NCBI RefSeq assembly: GCF_000499385.1
Contig: NW_013654369.1
Location: forward strand, 1 to 24,770
Reading direction: 5' to 3'
Source: Eimeria necatrix
Lineage: Eukaryota > Apicomplexa > Conoidasida > Eucoccidiorida > Eimeriidae
Length of the DNA: 24,770 nucleotides
Below, in pieces: positions 1 to 9,041 of the stretch. Positions within the stretch are counted from its first letter, which is position 1. Each line of letters opens with the position of its first letter. The position numbers and the translations under genes were made by a program. A model generated the notes under the pieces. The model was not told the origin of the DNA. It worked only from the letters and a program-made list of their open reading frames with translations, and made no database searches.

Positions 1-153
1 CGACGAGGGGAGGGGGGCGGCAGGGGAGGGGGCGGGCGGCGAGGCGGAGAAGGGGCCGCTGCTGAGGTGCAGCAGGCAAAGGCCTCCTGCTGCTAGCGCT
101 GCAGCAGCAGCGCCCGGCAGCAGCAGCCGGCGCGCCCAGCCGAGCTGCTTCAT
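1..153 (-). CDS. Partial CDS, N-terminus with signal-peptide/anchor-like segment
   Basis: Reading the minus strand from an ATG at 153 gives 51 codons with no stop, running off the window edge. The protein starts MKQLGWARRLLLPG, then AAAAALAAGGLCLLHL, then a Pro/Ser/Ala-rich stretch. A short basic start (K, RR) followed by about 20 hydrophobic residues is the layout of a secretory signal peptide, signal anchor or organelle-targeting leader; I cannot tell which. The sequence just upstream (154-310 on the plus strand) is purine-rich with CAG units and has no better start. The gene is on the same strand as the Ku70 gene and downstream of it. The frame is short and GC-rich, so chance is possible. 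Function unknown. Confidence 0.5.
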   Translation of the reverse strand, partial: MKQLGWARRLLLPGAAAAALAAGGLCLLHLSSGPFSASPPAPSPAAPLPSS

Positions 154-1589
154 TTCCGCAGCAACTCCGAGAAAAGGACTTGTTGAAGAAAAGGAAAAGG
201 CGAAGGAGAGAAAAGGCCGCAGAGGCGCTCGCGAGAAAGCAGCGCAGCAGCAGCGCAGCAGCCAGCGCCACAGCCGCAGCAGCAAACGCCGAAAAACGCG
301 AAAATGGAGCTTAAATGGAGCTTTTTTCTGTTCTAAGACGCGGAATTAATGCAAAAACGCAAAAGAATTCAAATTTTTGTCCCAGAAAACCCCAAAATGG
401 ACCCCAAGACCACGCCGAGCCACTGGGCGCAGTATCGACACCCGCTTCCTCTCCCGCGCCGCTCGGGTGTACAGACAGCTCCCCGAGCCCGTTTTCCCTT
501 CTTTTTCGGCCGTTTTCAAATTATTTGTTTTTAAATTACTTTCCAACAAAGACCAGCTCCAGTCGCCGCCAAAAAAGGCCATTTAAACCCAACGGACCGC
601 TGCAGCCGCTGCTTCCGCGGCACCAGCAGCCTCCGGCGCGCGCCGCGACCTCCCTGCTGCATGCAGGACAAGAACGCGCTAAAATGCCAAATTAATCCAA
701 AATATTAACTCTTTTAACTCTTTTCAACCCCAAATAAAACTCTTCTGATCGTAATCTGCAGCGCAGCAGCCGGGGTCCACCTCCTGCGCCGCCTCGCTCG
801 CGGTGTACGTACACCCCGACGCCTCGCAGCGCGAGTCTCGCCTTCCGCGGCAAACCCGACTCAAAAAGGAACTCGCCAAGTAAATTAACTTTTAAATTAA
901 ATTTAATTCAAATTCAAATTTAAATTTAAATTCAAATTTGAAATAAAAAGAGGAAAGCGCGGCTCTTCTTGTGCAGTCCGGGCGAGCGCGTTCGGGTGTA
1001 CGTACACCAGCCACTTTCTGTTCGAAACGGTTTAGGCTTTTCCTGGCTGCTTTTTCTTCGCTTTTTTTCCATTTTGAATTTAATTAACAAAAAATAAACC
1101 ATTTCCGAAAAGATAGGAGCAAAGAGTCTCCAAATGCGGCGAAAATAAGCAAAATCGCGGACTCCGGAGATCTGTGTTGTTTGGTGTGGCACTTCATTTT
1201 TTTTACTTTTCAGTTTTGTTTTCTTCCACTCTTTTCGCTCAACTGCCTGGCCAGTTGTTTTATCATCTGGAGTTTTCTTTTTTTTGCTTTTTGTCTTTAA
1301 ATCCCAAAACAAACTTTTATTTGTTTTTCGAAATTGGCAAAGTGGCATTATGGAATTAAAATGAAAAAAAGAAAAAAGAAAAACACCCGAGAGAACGACA
1401 GAACTCCGGGATTGTTAGTTTGTTCAAAACGAACATTTTCCACCATTTGTCTTTTGCCATTTGCCATTTATTGTTTATTTATTTTATTTATTTTATTTAT
1501 TTTATTTATTTAAATGTTTTTTTAATTTTTATTCATTTAGGAATAATTTCCGCGAGCCAATACAAAAGCATACAAGCAAACAAGCAAAT

Positions 1590-1803
1590 CAAATTGAGTA
1601 ATTAATTAATTGAATTAATTGATTGATTAATTAATTAATTAACCAATTAATTAATCATTTAATTAACTAACTAATTGATAACCCAATTAATTGATCAATT
1701 GATTTAATTAATCAATTAATTAATTAATTAATTAATTAATTAATTAATTAATTAATTAATTAATTAATTAATTAATTAATTAATTGATTAATTAATTAAT
1801 TAT
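1590..1803. repeat. TTAA/ATTAATTA simple-sequence array
   Basis: Almost pure alternation of TTAA and AATT tetranucleotides over about 210 bp, purest at 1705-1785. Similar arrays sit at 3276-3420 (inside a proposed Ku70 intron) and at 8883-8930 (inside AP5Z1 intron 1). All three are outside exons. Confidence 0.9.
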
Positions 1804-1996
1804 AAATCATCTATTCAACGCCGCCTCCTTAACCCTCTGCAACAATTCAACTTTCTTTCCACTTCCCTTTAATCCCCACTTCAAAAGAATTCCTTTAAGT
1901 TGCTGCACAGTAAGACTTTCCAATTTATTTGTTTCAATTAATTTCAATATATCTTTTTCCCCCAGTTCCGGGGCCTCTCCTGTACCCTTTTTCGCA

Positions 1997-2090
1997 GCAG
2001 GGGGGCCCCCGGGGGCCCCCAGGGGGGCCCCCCAGGGGGCCCCCCCGGGGGGCCCCCCGGGGGCCCCCTTTCGCTTTCGGGGGCCCCCCT
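1997..2090. repeat. GGGGGCCCCC palindromic cluster
   Basis: Repeated self-complementary GGGGGCCCCC blocks with 2-6 bp spacers. Open frames across it read as Gly-Pro-Pro-Arg repeats on both strands and are repeat shadows. Comparable clusters lie at 7370-7860, 9417-9452, 14410-14515, 18975-19165, 20590-21115, 21468-21590, 23370-23730 and 24600-24770. Confidence 0.9.
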
Positions 2091-2204
2091 GGAGTGCTGG
2101 CTCTGGGGCTGCGTCTCTTACGCTGCAGCAAAAGAAAAGAATAAAAAAGTTAAAAAGAAATAATTAAATGATTAATTAAATAGTTAATTGGTTATTAATT
2201 TTAT

Positions 2205-2231
2205 TTATTTATTTATTTTATTTATCTATTT

Positions 2232-2294
<63 letters not shown>

Positions 2295-2298
2295 TTTG
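2205..2298. repeat. TTTA tetranucleotide array
   Basis: (TTTA)n tract just beyond the 3' end of the Ku70 gene, marking the AT-rich intergenic DNA. An opposite-orientation AAAT array is at 16166-16240. Confidence 0.9.
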
Positions 2299-2416
2299 TT
2301 TAGTAATTGAGGAGTGGGTACTTAGAAGAGGAGATATTTGTGGAAGAGGGTTTAGGGCTGGTCGGGAAGTTGAGAGACTAGGGTTTAGGGTTTAGGGTTT
2401 AGGGTTTGAGTTGCCA

Positions 2417-2778
2417 TTAGTTTCTAGCTGCTGGAGCCCACTCTTGACCCTAGTAAACCCTAAACCCTAAACCCTAAACCCCAAACCTTAAACCCTAAAC
2501 CCTGTTGAGGTTGCGACCCTGAACAATGCAGCCCTCTGGCGAAAGTCGCGAACGCGTAGCAATGCCCCTGCGCCAAACCCTAAACCCTAAACCCTAAACC
2601 CTAAACCCTAAACTCTAAACCCTACTCCCGGTGCAGCGGCGCGTTGCAGGTGCTGCGCCCGCGGGCGGGCTAAGCCCTGATTTAGGGTTTAGGGTTTAGG
2701 GTTTGGGTACGTTTGAGCACTTCCGCGAGCTCCTTGCTGAGTTTGAGGGTTTGGTGCTCGTCTGGAGAAAGGGGCCCC

Positions 2779-2813
<35 letters not shown>

Positions 2814-3820
2814 GGGTTCTGCTGCTGCTGCAGCGCCAGTTAAATGGCAAATGAAGGCAGCAGAAACTTCAGAAAGAGATGCTTCCAAGTGGGGGGCCCT
2901 CAAGTCTTCTTTAAATGGCAAATTAATTAAATGAAATCCAGAAATGCTGACGGGGGCCCCCCTGTTGTCGACTTCGTAGAGCTGTACGTACACCCCAAGC
3001 CCTTGGAAGAGGTGTACGTACACCCCAGCGTTTTGCTTCGTTTTTTCGTTTTTTTCCGTTTTTTTTCGTCTTTTTCCCCTTTTATTGTTTTTATTTATTT
3101 ATTTAGTCTTTTATTTATTTATTTTCGTTTATTTATTCTCTTTTTTGAGCTTATTTGGCCTTTATTTCAGCCTTTTTCGCGAACTTCACCTGCGGCAACA
3201 GAGCCCCTAGCAGCACAGGGGCCCCCCGGCGAGGAACGAAGGACACAACTGCAGCCTGAAGAAATTAAAATAAATAAGTTAATTAATTAATTAATTAATT
3301 AATTAATTAATTATTTAATTATTTAATAATTAATTAATTAATAATTAATTAATTAATTAATTAATTAATTAATTGATTAATAATTAATTAATTAATAACT
3401 AATTAATTAATTAATTATTAATAGTAGGTAAATAAATGATAAATTAAATGATAATGATGAATCAAATTGAGGAAAAGGAAACAAACGGAATGAACGGAAA
3501 TGCGTAAAAGCTTCAAAAGAGAAAAAAAGAAAATGAAAAAAATAAAAAATAAAAGAAGAAAAGAAAATAAAAAAAAGAGATAAAAGGAGACGCAACAAAG
3601 AGACACAAAATTGAAAGGAAAAGAATAAAAAGAGAGCAGGAGAAAAAAGGAGAGAAAAAGGGTTTGAAAATAAATTAAAAAAGAAAAAAAGAAAAAAAGA
3701 AAAAAAAGAAAAAAGAAAATAACTCACAACTTGCTTTTTATCCATGGCAAGGATGAGGGCGGAAAGAAGTCTTTTGCTTTCTTCGAAATAAGAAAGTGCA
3801 TTTCTGGTTTCGACATTTGT

Positions 3821-3856
<36 letters not shown>

Positions 3857-5157
3857 CTGCTGCTGCAGCTGCTGCTGCAGCTGCTGCTTCAGCTGCTGCT
3901 GCCGCGCAGCAGCAGCAGCAGCAGCACTTCCGAAAGAAACAAATAAACTATTTCCCACATTTGCTTCCGGGCCCAAAAGAGAAAGAGGAATAAACCCTAG
4001 CAGCCGCATGCAAGGGTTTCCGTAGCTCTGCAACACCCCAAACCCTAAACCCTAAACCCTAAACCCTAAACCCTAAACCCTAGGCGGGCCCCCTGCAACT
4101 GCAGCAAAGCGCAGCTCCACAACTGCAAAAGGGTAAACAAAACCCTAAGAAAAGGATTAATCAAAAACAATTTTGAATTAACAAAATTCAAAATTGCTTT
4201 TGATTAAAAACAAAACCCACCTTCACTTTCCTCAACTCTTCTTCTTTCACTTCAATTATCTTTTCTCCTACTTCCAAAACCCTCACAACTTCTCCCCCAA
4301 AAGGCCCCCCAGGGGCCCCCGGGGGCCCCCGAAGTTGGCTTCCACCTCTGGCAGGGTACTAAAGGTGTACCCTCTGGCAGCAAAATGGGGCGAGGGTTTA
4401 GGAGTTTAGGGTTTGTGATTGAGGTGTACAGACAGAGGGGGAGACAGAAAGAAGGAGACAAGTAAAAATAAAAAGAAGACAAGAGGCGAGAGCGACGCGA
4501 CGCGCGCCTGAAAGCACAAACCCTAAACCCTAAACCCTAAACCCTAAACCCTAAACCCTAAACCCTAGACGCTCCCGCGCTCCAAACCCTAAACCCTAAA
4601 CGCTGTGAAGAATAAACCCTCGGCCTCGAGCCCCAAACCGCCGCGTCGAGAGACGCGGCGGTTTGGGGCTCCCGGAGTTTAGGGTTTGGGGTTTAGGGTT
4701 TAGGGTTTAGGGTTTAGGGTTTACTCAATGCTGGGCTGCACGTTTGAAAGCAGCAAATAACAAGCGTCTTCACTTGCGTCGCTTCCGAGGGCATCGGACC
4801 AGAAGAGAGACATGTCGAAACTGCCCTCTGCACGCAAACCCTAAACCCTAAACCCTAAACCCTAAACCCTAAACCCTAAACCATAAACCCTAAACCCTAA
4901 ACCCTAAAACCTAAACTAGAGGAGGAGAATGTAACACTTTCACGGCCCTGGGAAAAGCAAACCGCGCCAGCGCAGGAAGCAGGTGTTTCGTCAAGCCCAA
5001 GGGTTTGTGTGGAGGCTAGGGTTTAGGGTTTAGGGTTTAGGGTTTAGGGTTTGTCTGGCCTTCGTGCTCCAGAGGAAAGAGAAGCAACTCTGTCTTCTGC
5101 GACTTTAAGTCAAGAACTCGCTGAATGCATGCACTTCTCTCTAGCTCCGCTTCCTCT

Positions 5158-5221
<64 letters not shown>

Positions 5222-5710
5222 AGGGGTCTGGGTAGCCTGTGAAGAGGTAAACCCGCTGCTGCTGCTGCTGCCGCTTCTTTTGCTGCTGAGTGCTCGACAG
5301 CAAAGAACTCAAAGACCACCACAAGTCTGAGGCCGCAAACCCTAAACCCTAAACCCTAAACCCTAAACCCTAGGCACAAACCCTAAACCCTAAACCCTAA
5401 ACCCTCAACACTGCGCGCTAAACCCTGCACTAGGCCCTCCAGCCTTACTCTGAAGCCCCTACAGAACAGCACCCGCCCTCGCCCAAACCCCAAACCCCAA
5501 ACCCCAAACCCCAAACCCCAAACCCTAAACCCTAAACCCTAAACCCTAAACCCTCGCCTGAAAAGGCGGGCCTTTCGGGGGGCTGCGCAAACACTTCCGC
5601 GAACTCCGAGGGTTTTAAATCCGCCAACTTTCGGAGTTGCTGAATTGTTTTAATATTTATTTCTTGAAGGCCCACTGCCACACACACGCCGGGGGTCAGC
5701 AGCGGCCCCG

Positions 5711-5770
<60 letters not shown>

Positions 5771-6348
5771 AGGCGTTAAATAGCACCAGGGCGAACCACA
5801 CGGAGTCGCTGCTGCACAAGTGCGAACGGACGAAAGACGCAGCAGCCCGCATCAACTCCTGCACGCACCAAAAACCCTAAACCCTAAACCCTAAACCCTA
5901 AACCCTAAACCCTAAACCCTAAACCCTAAACCCTAGGCCCTAAAATCCAAACCCTGAGCCCGGAGATTGCAACAGCGAAACTCCAGTAGCCCAAAACCCT
6001 AAACCCAACTCTCTAAATTGCACGTCTCAGCCAACACCCCCAAACCCTAAACCCTAAACCCTAAACCCTAAACCCTAAACCCTAAACCCTACTCTCCAGA
6101 AGCAGGAGCTCTCCTCCTCGTTGCTGCACTCAGGGGGGCCCCCCGGGGGCCCCTCTACATTAGGGTTTGCTTCTTGAAATAAAAGGGACTTTTCAGCATC
6201 AACAACCCAAATATATACTTGCCTTAGGGGGCCCCCAACCCGGGGGGCCCCCCCAGGGGGGCCCCCCTCGGGGGGCCCCCCCTCAGGGGGCCCCCCCAGG
6301 GGCCCCAAGTGGTCCTCTGCAAAGCCAAGGCCCTCTTCTAACCCATCT

Positions 6349-6379
<31 letters not shown>

Positions 6380-6867
6380 GAGCAGCAGCAGAAGCAGCGA
6401 CGGCAGCAACATCAAAAAGAGCAGCAGCAGCAGCAGCAGCACAAACGGCAGCAGCAGGAGCAGGAGCAGGAGAACAGCAACACGAGCAGCAGCAGCAGCA
6501 ACAGCAACGACAGCAGCAGCAGCAGCAGCAACACCAGCAACAGAAGCAAGAGCGGCAAGAGCAACAGCAGCAGCAGCAGCAGCCACGATAGCAGCAGCAG
6601 CAACAGCAATAAAAGCAGCAGCTGCTGCTGCAGCTACTAGGGCCCCCGAACTTGTGAAGTCCCCTGCGCAGTGTGTGTGCAGCAATGTGGGTTCACCAGT
6701 TTAGGGTTTAGGGTTTAGGGTTTAGGGTTTGGGATTTAGGGTTTAGGGTTTAGGGTTTAGGGTTTGAGGTGTACATACACCTCACCTTCTCCCTCCGAGT
6801 CGAAGCCAAAAATTTCTTCGCGTTGGCCCTCAAAGCCAAAACAAGCCAAGGGGGAAAAAGTCCCCAT
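2417..6867 (-). CDS. XRCC6: Ku70 homologue (XRCC6-like), multi-exon
   Basis: Ku70 forms with Ku80 the DNA-end-binding ring of non-homologous end joining and also acts at telomeres. Exons (minus, high to low): 6867-6786, 6346-6093, 5980-5939, 5858-5552, 5447-5403, 5326-5060, possibly 5015-4917, 4827-4725, small uncertain exons at 4671-4570, 4373-4287, 4144-4079, 4027-3728, 3035-2711, 2669-2626 and 2567-2501, then a last exon near 2450-2417. Ku70-like blocks occur in the right order: vWA first strand VYIWVVDAEKSLLF; SSDSVWFALVLF; VGLQEINIKTI; KKRQ..RVYLFTGYPDP; GSFDMSLFWSDAL; GYTFSTLP; NPCMRLLGFIPL; NSLFVSFGS; SISGFHLINLPF. Phases match without forcing from 6867 to 4725 and from 4144 to 2711. 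Joints around 4725-4287, between 4287 and 4144, and after 2711 are unresolved. I chose ATG 6867 because upstream is a pure telomere-like array. Ser, Gln and Ala runs interrupt the domains. Two proposed 5' splice sites are GC. Confidence 0.78.
2711..3035 (-). CDS. XRCC6: Ku70 exon: barrel strand 'GFHLINLPF' with duplicated VYV tag
   Basis: Reads QNAGVYVHLFQGLGVYVQLY, EVDNRGAPVSISGFHLINLP, FKEDLR, an Ala/Pro insert, then SPDEHQTLKLSKELAEVLKR. These match Ku70 PPYFVALVP..., PPGFQLVFLPF and TPEQVGKMKAIVEKLRF. Two copies of the TGTACGTACA dyad (2981-2994 and 3011-3024) are in frame and encode the two VYV[HQ]L segments. The 3' splice site is in a purine-rich stretch and is weak. The donor is AAAC|GTACCC. 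Confidence 0.74.
3040..3727 (-). other. Long AT-rich Ku70 intron
   Basis: About 690 bp without exon character: T-rich 3040-3175, TTAA-type array 3276-3420, and an A/G-rich stretch 3480-3725. It lies between two well-supported Ku70 exons with matching phase. It is the one large Ku70 intron that carries no telomere-like heptamers. Confidence 0.6.
3728..4027 (-). CDS. XRCC6: Ku70 exon: core beta-barrel / DNA-binding ring
   Basis: After GTTGCAG the exon reads SYGNPCMRLLGFIPLSLLGP, then NSLFVSFGS, an Ala/Gln-rich insert, then ETRNALSYFEESKRLLSALI and DKKQV. Human Ku70 has DPGLMLMGFKPLVLL, PSLFVYP and SSTLFSALLIKCLEKEV in the same order. The exon is exactly 100 codons and ends at a strong GTGAGT donor. 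The open frame continuing beyond it is poly-Phe low complexity from the intron. Confidence 0.76.
4628..4671. repeat. Perfect 20-bp inverted repeat with 4-nt loop
   Basis: GAGCCCCAAACCGCCGCGTC at 4628-4647 is followed by GAGA and then its exact reverse complement at 4652-4671. It lies between two Ku70 exons and is flanked by telomere-like heptamers. On the minus strand it could be intronic or be read as a short Arg-rich exon; splicing here is unresolved. Confidence 0.95.
4725..4827 (-). CDS. XRCC6: Ku70 exon: end of vWA, 'GFDxSLFW'
   Basis: Starts after TGCAG and reads GSFDMSLFWSDALGSDASED, then ACYLLLSNVQPSIE. This is close to the Ku70 GGFDISLFYRDII..AEDED block. The donor is GA|GTAAAC, the first bases of a CCCTAAA array. 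The preceding candidate exon (5015-4917) has the same entry and exit phase, so it could be optional or intronic. Confidence 0.72.
5060..5326 (-). CDS. XRCC6: Ku70 exon 6: vWA strand 'LFTxxxDP'
   Basis: Reads DLWWSLSSLLSSTQQQ, KKRQ, RVYLFTGYPDP, a Ser run encoded by the long CTG/CAG tract 5159-5221, then KEEAELERSACIQRVLDLK and LLLFPLEHE. VYLFTGYPDP matches the Ku70 strand IMLFTNEDNP. There is no GT near the 3' end; the exon appears to close with a GC donor, GAAG|GCCAGA. Confidence 0.65.
5483..5555. repeat. Variant AAACCCC block next to AAACCCT block
   Basis: Five uninterrupted AAACCCC heptamers are followed directly by canonical AAACCCT units, inside a Ku70 intron. The variant units are grouped, not scattered. 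Confidence 0.9.
5552..5858 (-). CDS. XRCC6: Ku70 exon 4: vWA helix and strand
   Basis: Enters in phase 0 after a GCAG acceptor and reads ELMRAAASFVRSHLCSSDSVW, FALVLFNAC, a Ser run from the 5713-5771 repeat, GVCVAVGLQEINIKTIQQLRKL and AEVFAQPPERP. Order and spacing follow the Ku70 vWA helix, the 'SSD..LAVVF' strand and the 'YVLQELDNP' segment. The Ser run sits in a loop. The donor is GAGG|GTTTAG, where the GT comes from the telomere-like repeat. Confidence 0.72.
6093..6346 (-). CDS. XRCC6: Ku70 exon 2: start of the vWA domain
   Basis: The exon follows a (CTG)n-CAG 3' splice site; the leftover G of exon 1 plus AT makes GAT. It reads DGLEEGLGFAEDHLG, a Gly-Pro insert encoded by GGGGGCCCCC repeats, then RQVYIWVVDAEKSLLFQEANPN. 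Human Ku70 has an acidic N-terminus and then the first vWA strand with the core LVDAS. As in Ku, the ion-binding DxSxS motif is degenerate (DAEKS). The donor is AGA|GTAGGG at the edge of a CCCTAAA block. Length 254 nt, leaving phase 0. Confidence 0.72.
6347..6640 (-). repeat. Imperfect CTG tract in Ku70 intron 1
   Basis: About 290 bp of interrupted CAG (plus) / CTG (minus). Ku70 exon 2 starts right after the last CTG-CAG on the minus strand, so in the transcript this is a CTG-rich run ending in the 3' splice site. Open frames here on both strands are low-complexity Gln, Ser, Ala or Leu runs. Confidence 0.75.
6766..6783. promoter_or_regulatory. Dyad GAGGTGTACATACACCTC
   Basis: An 18-bp dyad, symmetric except for the central CA, lying just inside Ku70 intron 1 next to the exon 1 donor (GAAG|GTGAGG). 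It belongs to a dispersed family with core TGTACGTACA. Confidence 0.8.
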
Positions 6868-6868
6868 C

Positions 6869-7147
6869 CTAAACCCTAAACCCTAAACCCTAAACCCTAA
6901 ACCCTAAACCCTAAACCCTAAACCCTAAACCCTAAAACAAAACCCTAAACCCTAAACCCTAAACCCTAAACCCTAAACCCTAAACCCTAAACCCTAAACC
7001 CTAAACCGCAAACCCTAAACCCTAAACCCTAAACCCTAAACCCTAAACCCTAAACCCTAAACCCTAAGCTGACCACTGCCCTAAACCCTAAACCCTAAAC
7101 CCTAAACCCTAAACCCTAAACCCTAAACCCTAAACCCTAAACCCTAA
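6869..7147. repeat. Longest telomere-like (CCCTAAA)n array in the window
   Basis: About 280 bp of CCCTAAA heptamers with three small interruptions (near 6936, 7009 and 7069). It abuts the proposed Ku70 start codon. Because the opposite orientation is common elsewhere and arrays are embedded between exons, this is interstitial and not a chromosome end. Confidence 0.95.
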
Positions 7148-7954
7148 AATTTTTTTGGTGATGAACTCTTCTTTGCGAAGAGGGTTTCCGCTCCAGGGCC
7201 GGGGGGCCCCCGTCAGGGGCCCCCCTGGCGAACTGTTTGCTAGCCTCGAGCAGTACACACCAAACCCTAAACCCTAAACCCTAAACCCTAAACCCTAGAG
7301 CCGAATTTTGACATTTTTGAGTCAATTAAAAGCTAGCGGAGGCTTCTGCTGCTCCAGCAAACCCTTTTTTATTCCCTGGGGGCCCCCGGGGGCCCTTTTG
7401 CTGCTTGGGGGCCCCAGGGGGCCCCTCTAACTCCAAAAGAAATATATTTCTGAGTCCCTTTTTCTTTAGTTTTAGGGTTTAGGCCCAACAGGGTACTGTA
7501 CCCACCCCAGGGGCCCCCAAAACTTCTGTCTGGGGGCCCCCCGGGGGCCCCCCACGGACCCTCTGGGGGCCCCCAAGGGGCCCCTAGGCGAGCCAAGGGG
7601 CCCCCAGGGGGCCCCCAGGGGGCCCCCAAGAGGCCCCAAAGACCAGCCAGGGGCCCCCGAGGGGCCCCCGGAAGACCCTTGGGGGCCCCCCGCCAAAAGG
7701 GTCTCTTTAGGGTTCTCAGGGGCCCCCAGGGGCCCCCAAATAAATTCCCTGGGGCCCCCAAGAGGCCCCAGGGGGCCCTCTGGAGGCCCCAGGGGCCCCC
7801 CAGGCAGACTCTTAGGCCTCGGGGGCCCCCCTAAGGGCCCCCTGGGGGCCCCTAAAGGGTCTTTTTAAATAATAAAAGAAAAATTAAAGACAGATAAAGC
7901 AAGAAAGAGACACACACAACGTGGAAGCAAAAGCCGGCCGCAGCAGCAGCAGCC

Positions 7955-7989
<35 letters not shown>

Positions 7990-8240
7990 CACAGCAGCAG
8001 CAGCAGCAGCAGCAGCAGCCACAGCAGCAGCAGCAGCAGCAGCAGCAACCACAGCAGCAGCAGCAGCAATAGCAGTGGCCGCAGCCACAGCAGCATCCGC
8101 AGCAGCAGCAGCGACCGCAGCAGCAGCAGCAACCGCAGCAGCAGTCAGAGCACCAGCAGCAGCATCAGCAGCAGCCGCAGCAGCAGCAGCAGCAGCAGCA
8201 GCACTCCCTAAATTGGGATTATTTGGAAGGCAGCAGCAGC
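7148..8240. other. Divergent intergenic region between Ku70 and AP5Z1
   Basis: Contains a unique segment 7148-7260, a CCCTAAA block 7262-7298, a GGGGGCCCCC cluster 7370-7860, a short dyad GGGTACTGTACCC at 7491-7503 and a CAG tract 7936-8204. On the minus strand, 7148-7245 reads KQFARGAPDGGPPALERKPS and SSQRRVHHQKNF with possible splice sites, but its phase does not fit Ku70 exon 1. It could be a 5'-untranslated or extra Ku70 exon. Gly-Pro-Trp open frames at 7369-7761 are shadows of the G/C repeat. Confidence 0.5.
7936..8204. repeat. Interrupted CAG tract upstream of AP5Z1
   Basis: About 270 bp of CAG units broken by CCA, CAA and CCG. A stop (TAG at 8070-8072) interrupts the frame that continues into the AP5Z1 start, so it is placed in the leader or promoter. 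Confidence 0.8.
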
Positions 8241-8996
8241 ATGGGGCCCCCAAAGACAGAGACAGAGTTGCTGCTGGAGGGTTTGCTGCAGTCGCTTTAT
8301 TTGCTGCAGAAGGGCCCCAGCAGCAGCGCAGCAGCAGCAAAAGCTTTTGCTGCTTATGCTGCTGTTATGAGAGGCAGCAGCAGCATTTCAGTTAAAAGAA
8401 ATTCTGTGGGGTTGTCTTCATTTATTTATTTTGTTTTATTTATTTTATTTTATTTTGTTTTATTTATTTTATTTTATTTTATTTCTTTTATTCATTTTAT
8501 TTTATTTTATTTTACTTTATTTTATTTTATTTTATTTTATTTTATCTTATTTTATTTTATTTTATTCTTTTATTTTTTATTCTTTTGTTTTTTATTTCTT
8601 TTGTTTTATTCTTTTGTCCTTCTATTATTCTTTTATTATTCTTTTTTCTTTTCTTTTTTTCCTTTCATTCTTTTATTCTCTTACTTTTTATTCTTTTATT
8701 AATTTTATTCTTTTATTTATTTTATTTTTTATTCTTTTACTCTTTTATTTTTATTTTTATTTTTATTTTTATTTTGTTATTTTTATTTCATTTTTATTTT
8801 TATTTTTATTTTTATTCCGCTGCGCTTCTTTTCCTGCTGCTGCAGCAATTGGCAGTGACCAAGTAAACAAATAAATAAATATGTTAATTAATTAATTAAT
8901 TAATTAATTAATTAATTAATTAATTAATTGTTTATTAATAAGTAAGTAAATACAAAATAATTTTTTTTATTGCTGCCCCTCTGCGTCCGTGGCTGC

Positions 8997-9041
<45 letters not shown>

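Larger units (their letters stand above)
154..2416. other. Intergenic region, AT-rich with simple repeats and dyads
   Basis: No frame here looks coding. Open frames at 315-695 and 932-1348 lack family resemblance and are rich in Lys, Phe and Ser. Contents are: a dyad TGTACAGACA at 468-477 and two GGTGTACGTACACC copies at 802-815 and 995-1008; AT-rich stretches at 860-960 and 1060-1360; a TTAA-type array at about 1590-1800; a GGGGGCCCCC cluster at 1997-2090; and a TTTA array at 2205-2298. From 2384 the telomere-like heptamers of the Ku70 3' region begin. The region separates the Ku70 3' end from the start of the edge gene. Confidence 0.6.

Noticed and set aside
315..695. 126-codon plus frame
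   Set aside because: Three overlapping frames are equally open and none shows domain character; it contains a dyad.
3407..3727. Phe-rich extension of the Ku70 exon ending at 3728
   Set aside because: Low-complexity A/T sequence beyond a strong GTGAGT donor, and the Ku70 match resumes in the next exon.
5015..5326. Gln-rich minus frame 5110-5322 as an independent protein
   Set aside because: One-base-shifted shadow of the Ku70 exon that contains VYLFTGYPDP.
6869..7147. True chromosome-end telomere
   Set aside because: Arrays switch orientation dozens of times and are surrounded by exons; all are interstitial.
7369..7761. Gly-Pro-Trp-rich minus frame (collagen-like)
   Set aside because: Pure product of GGGGGCCCCC repeats; similar frames occur on both strands at every such cluster.
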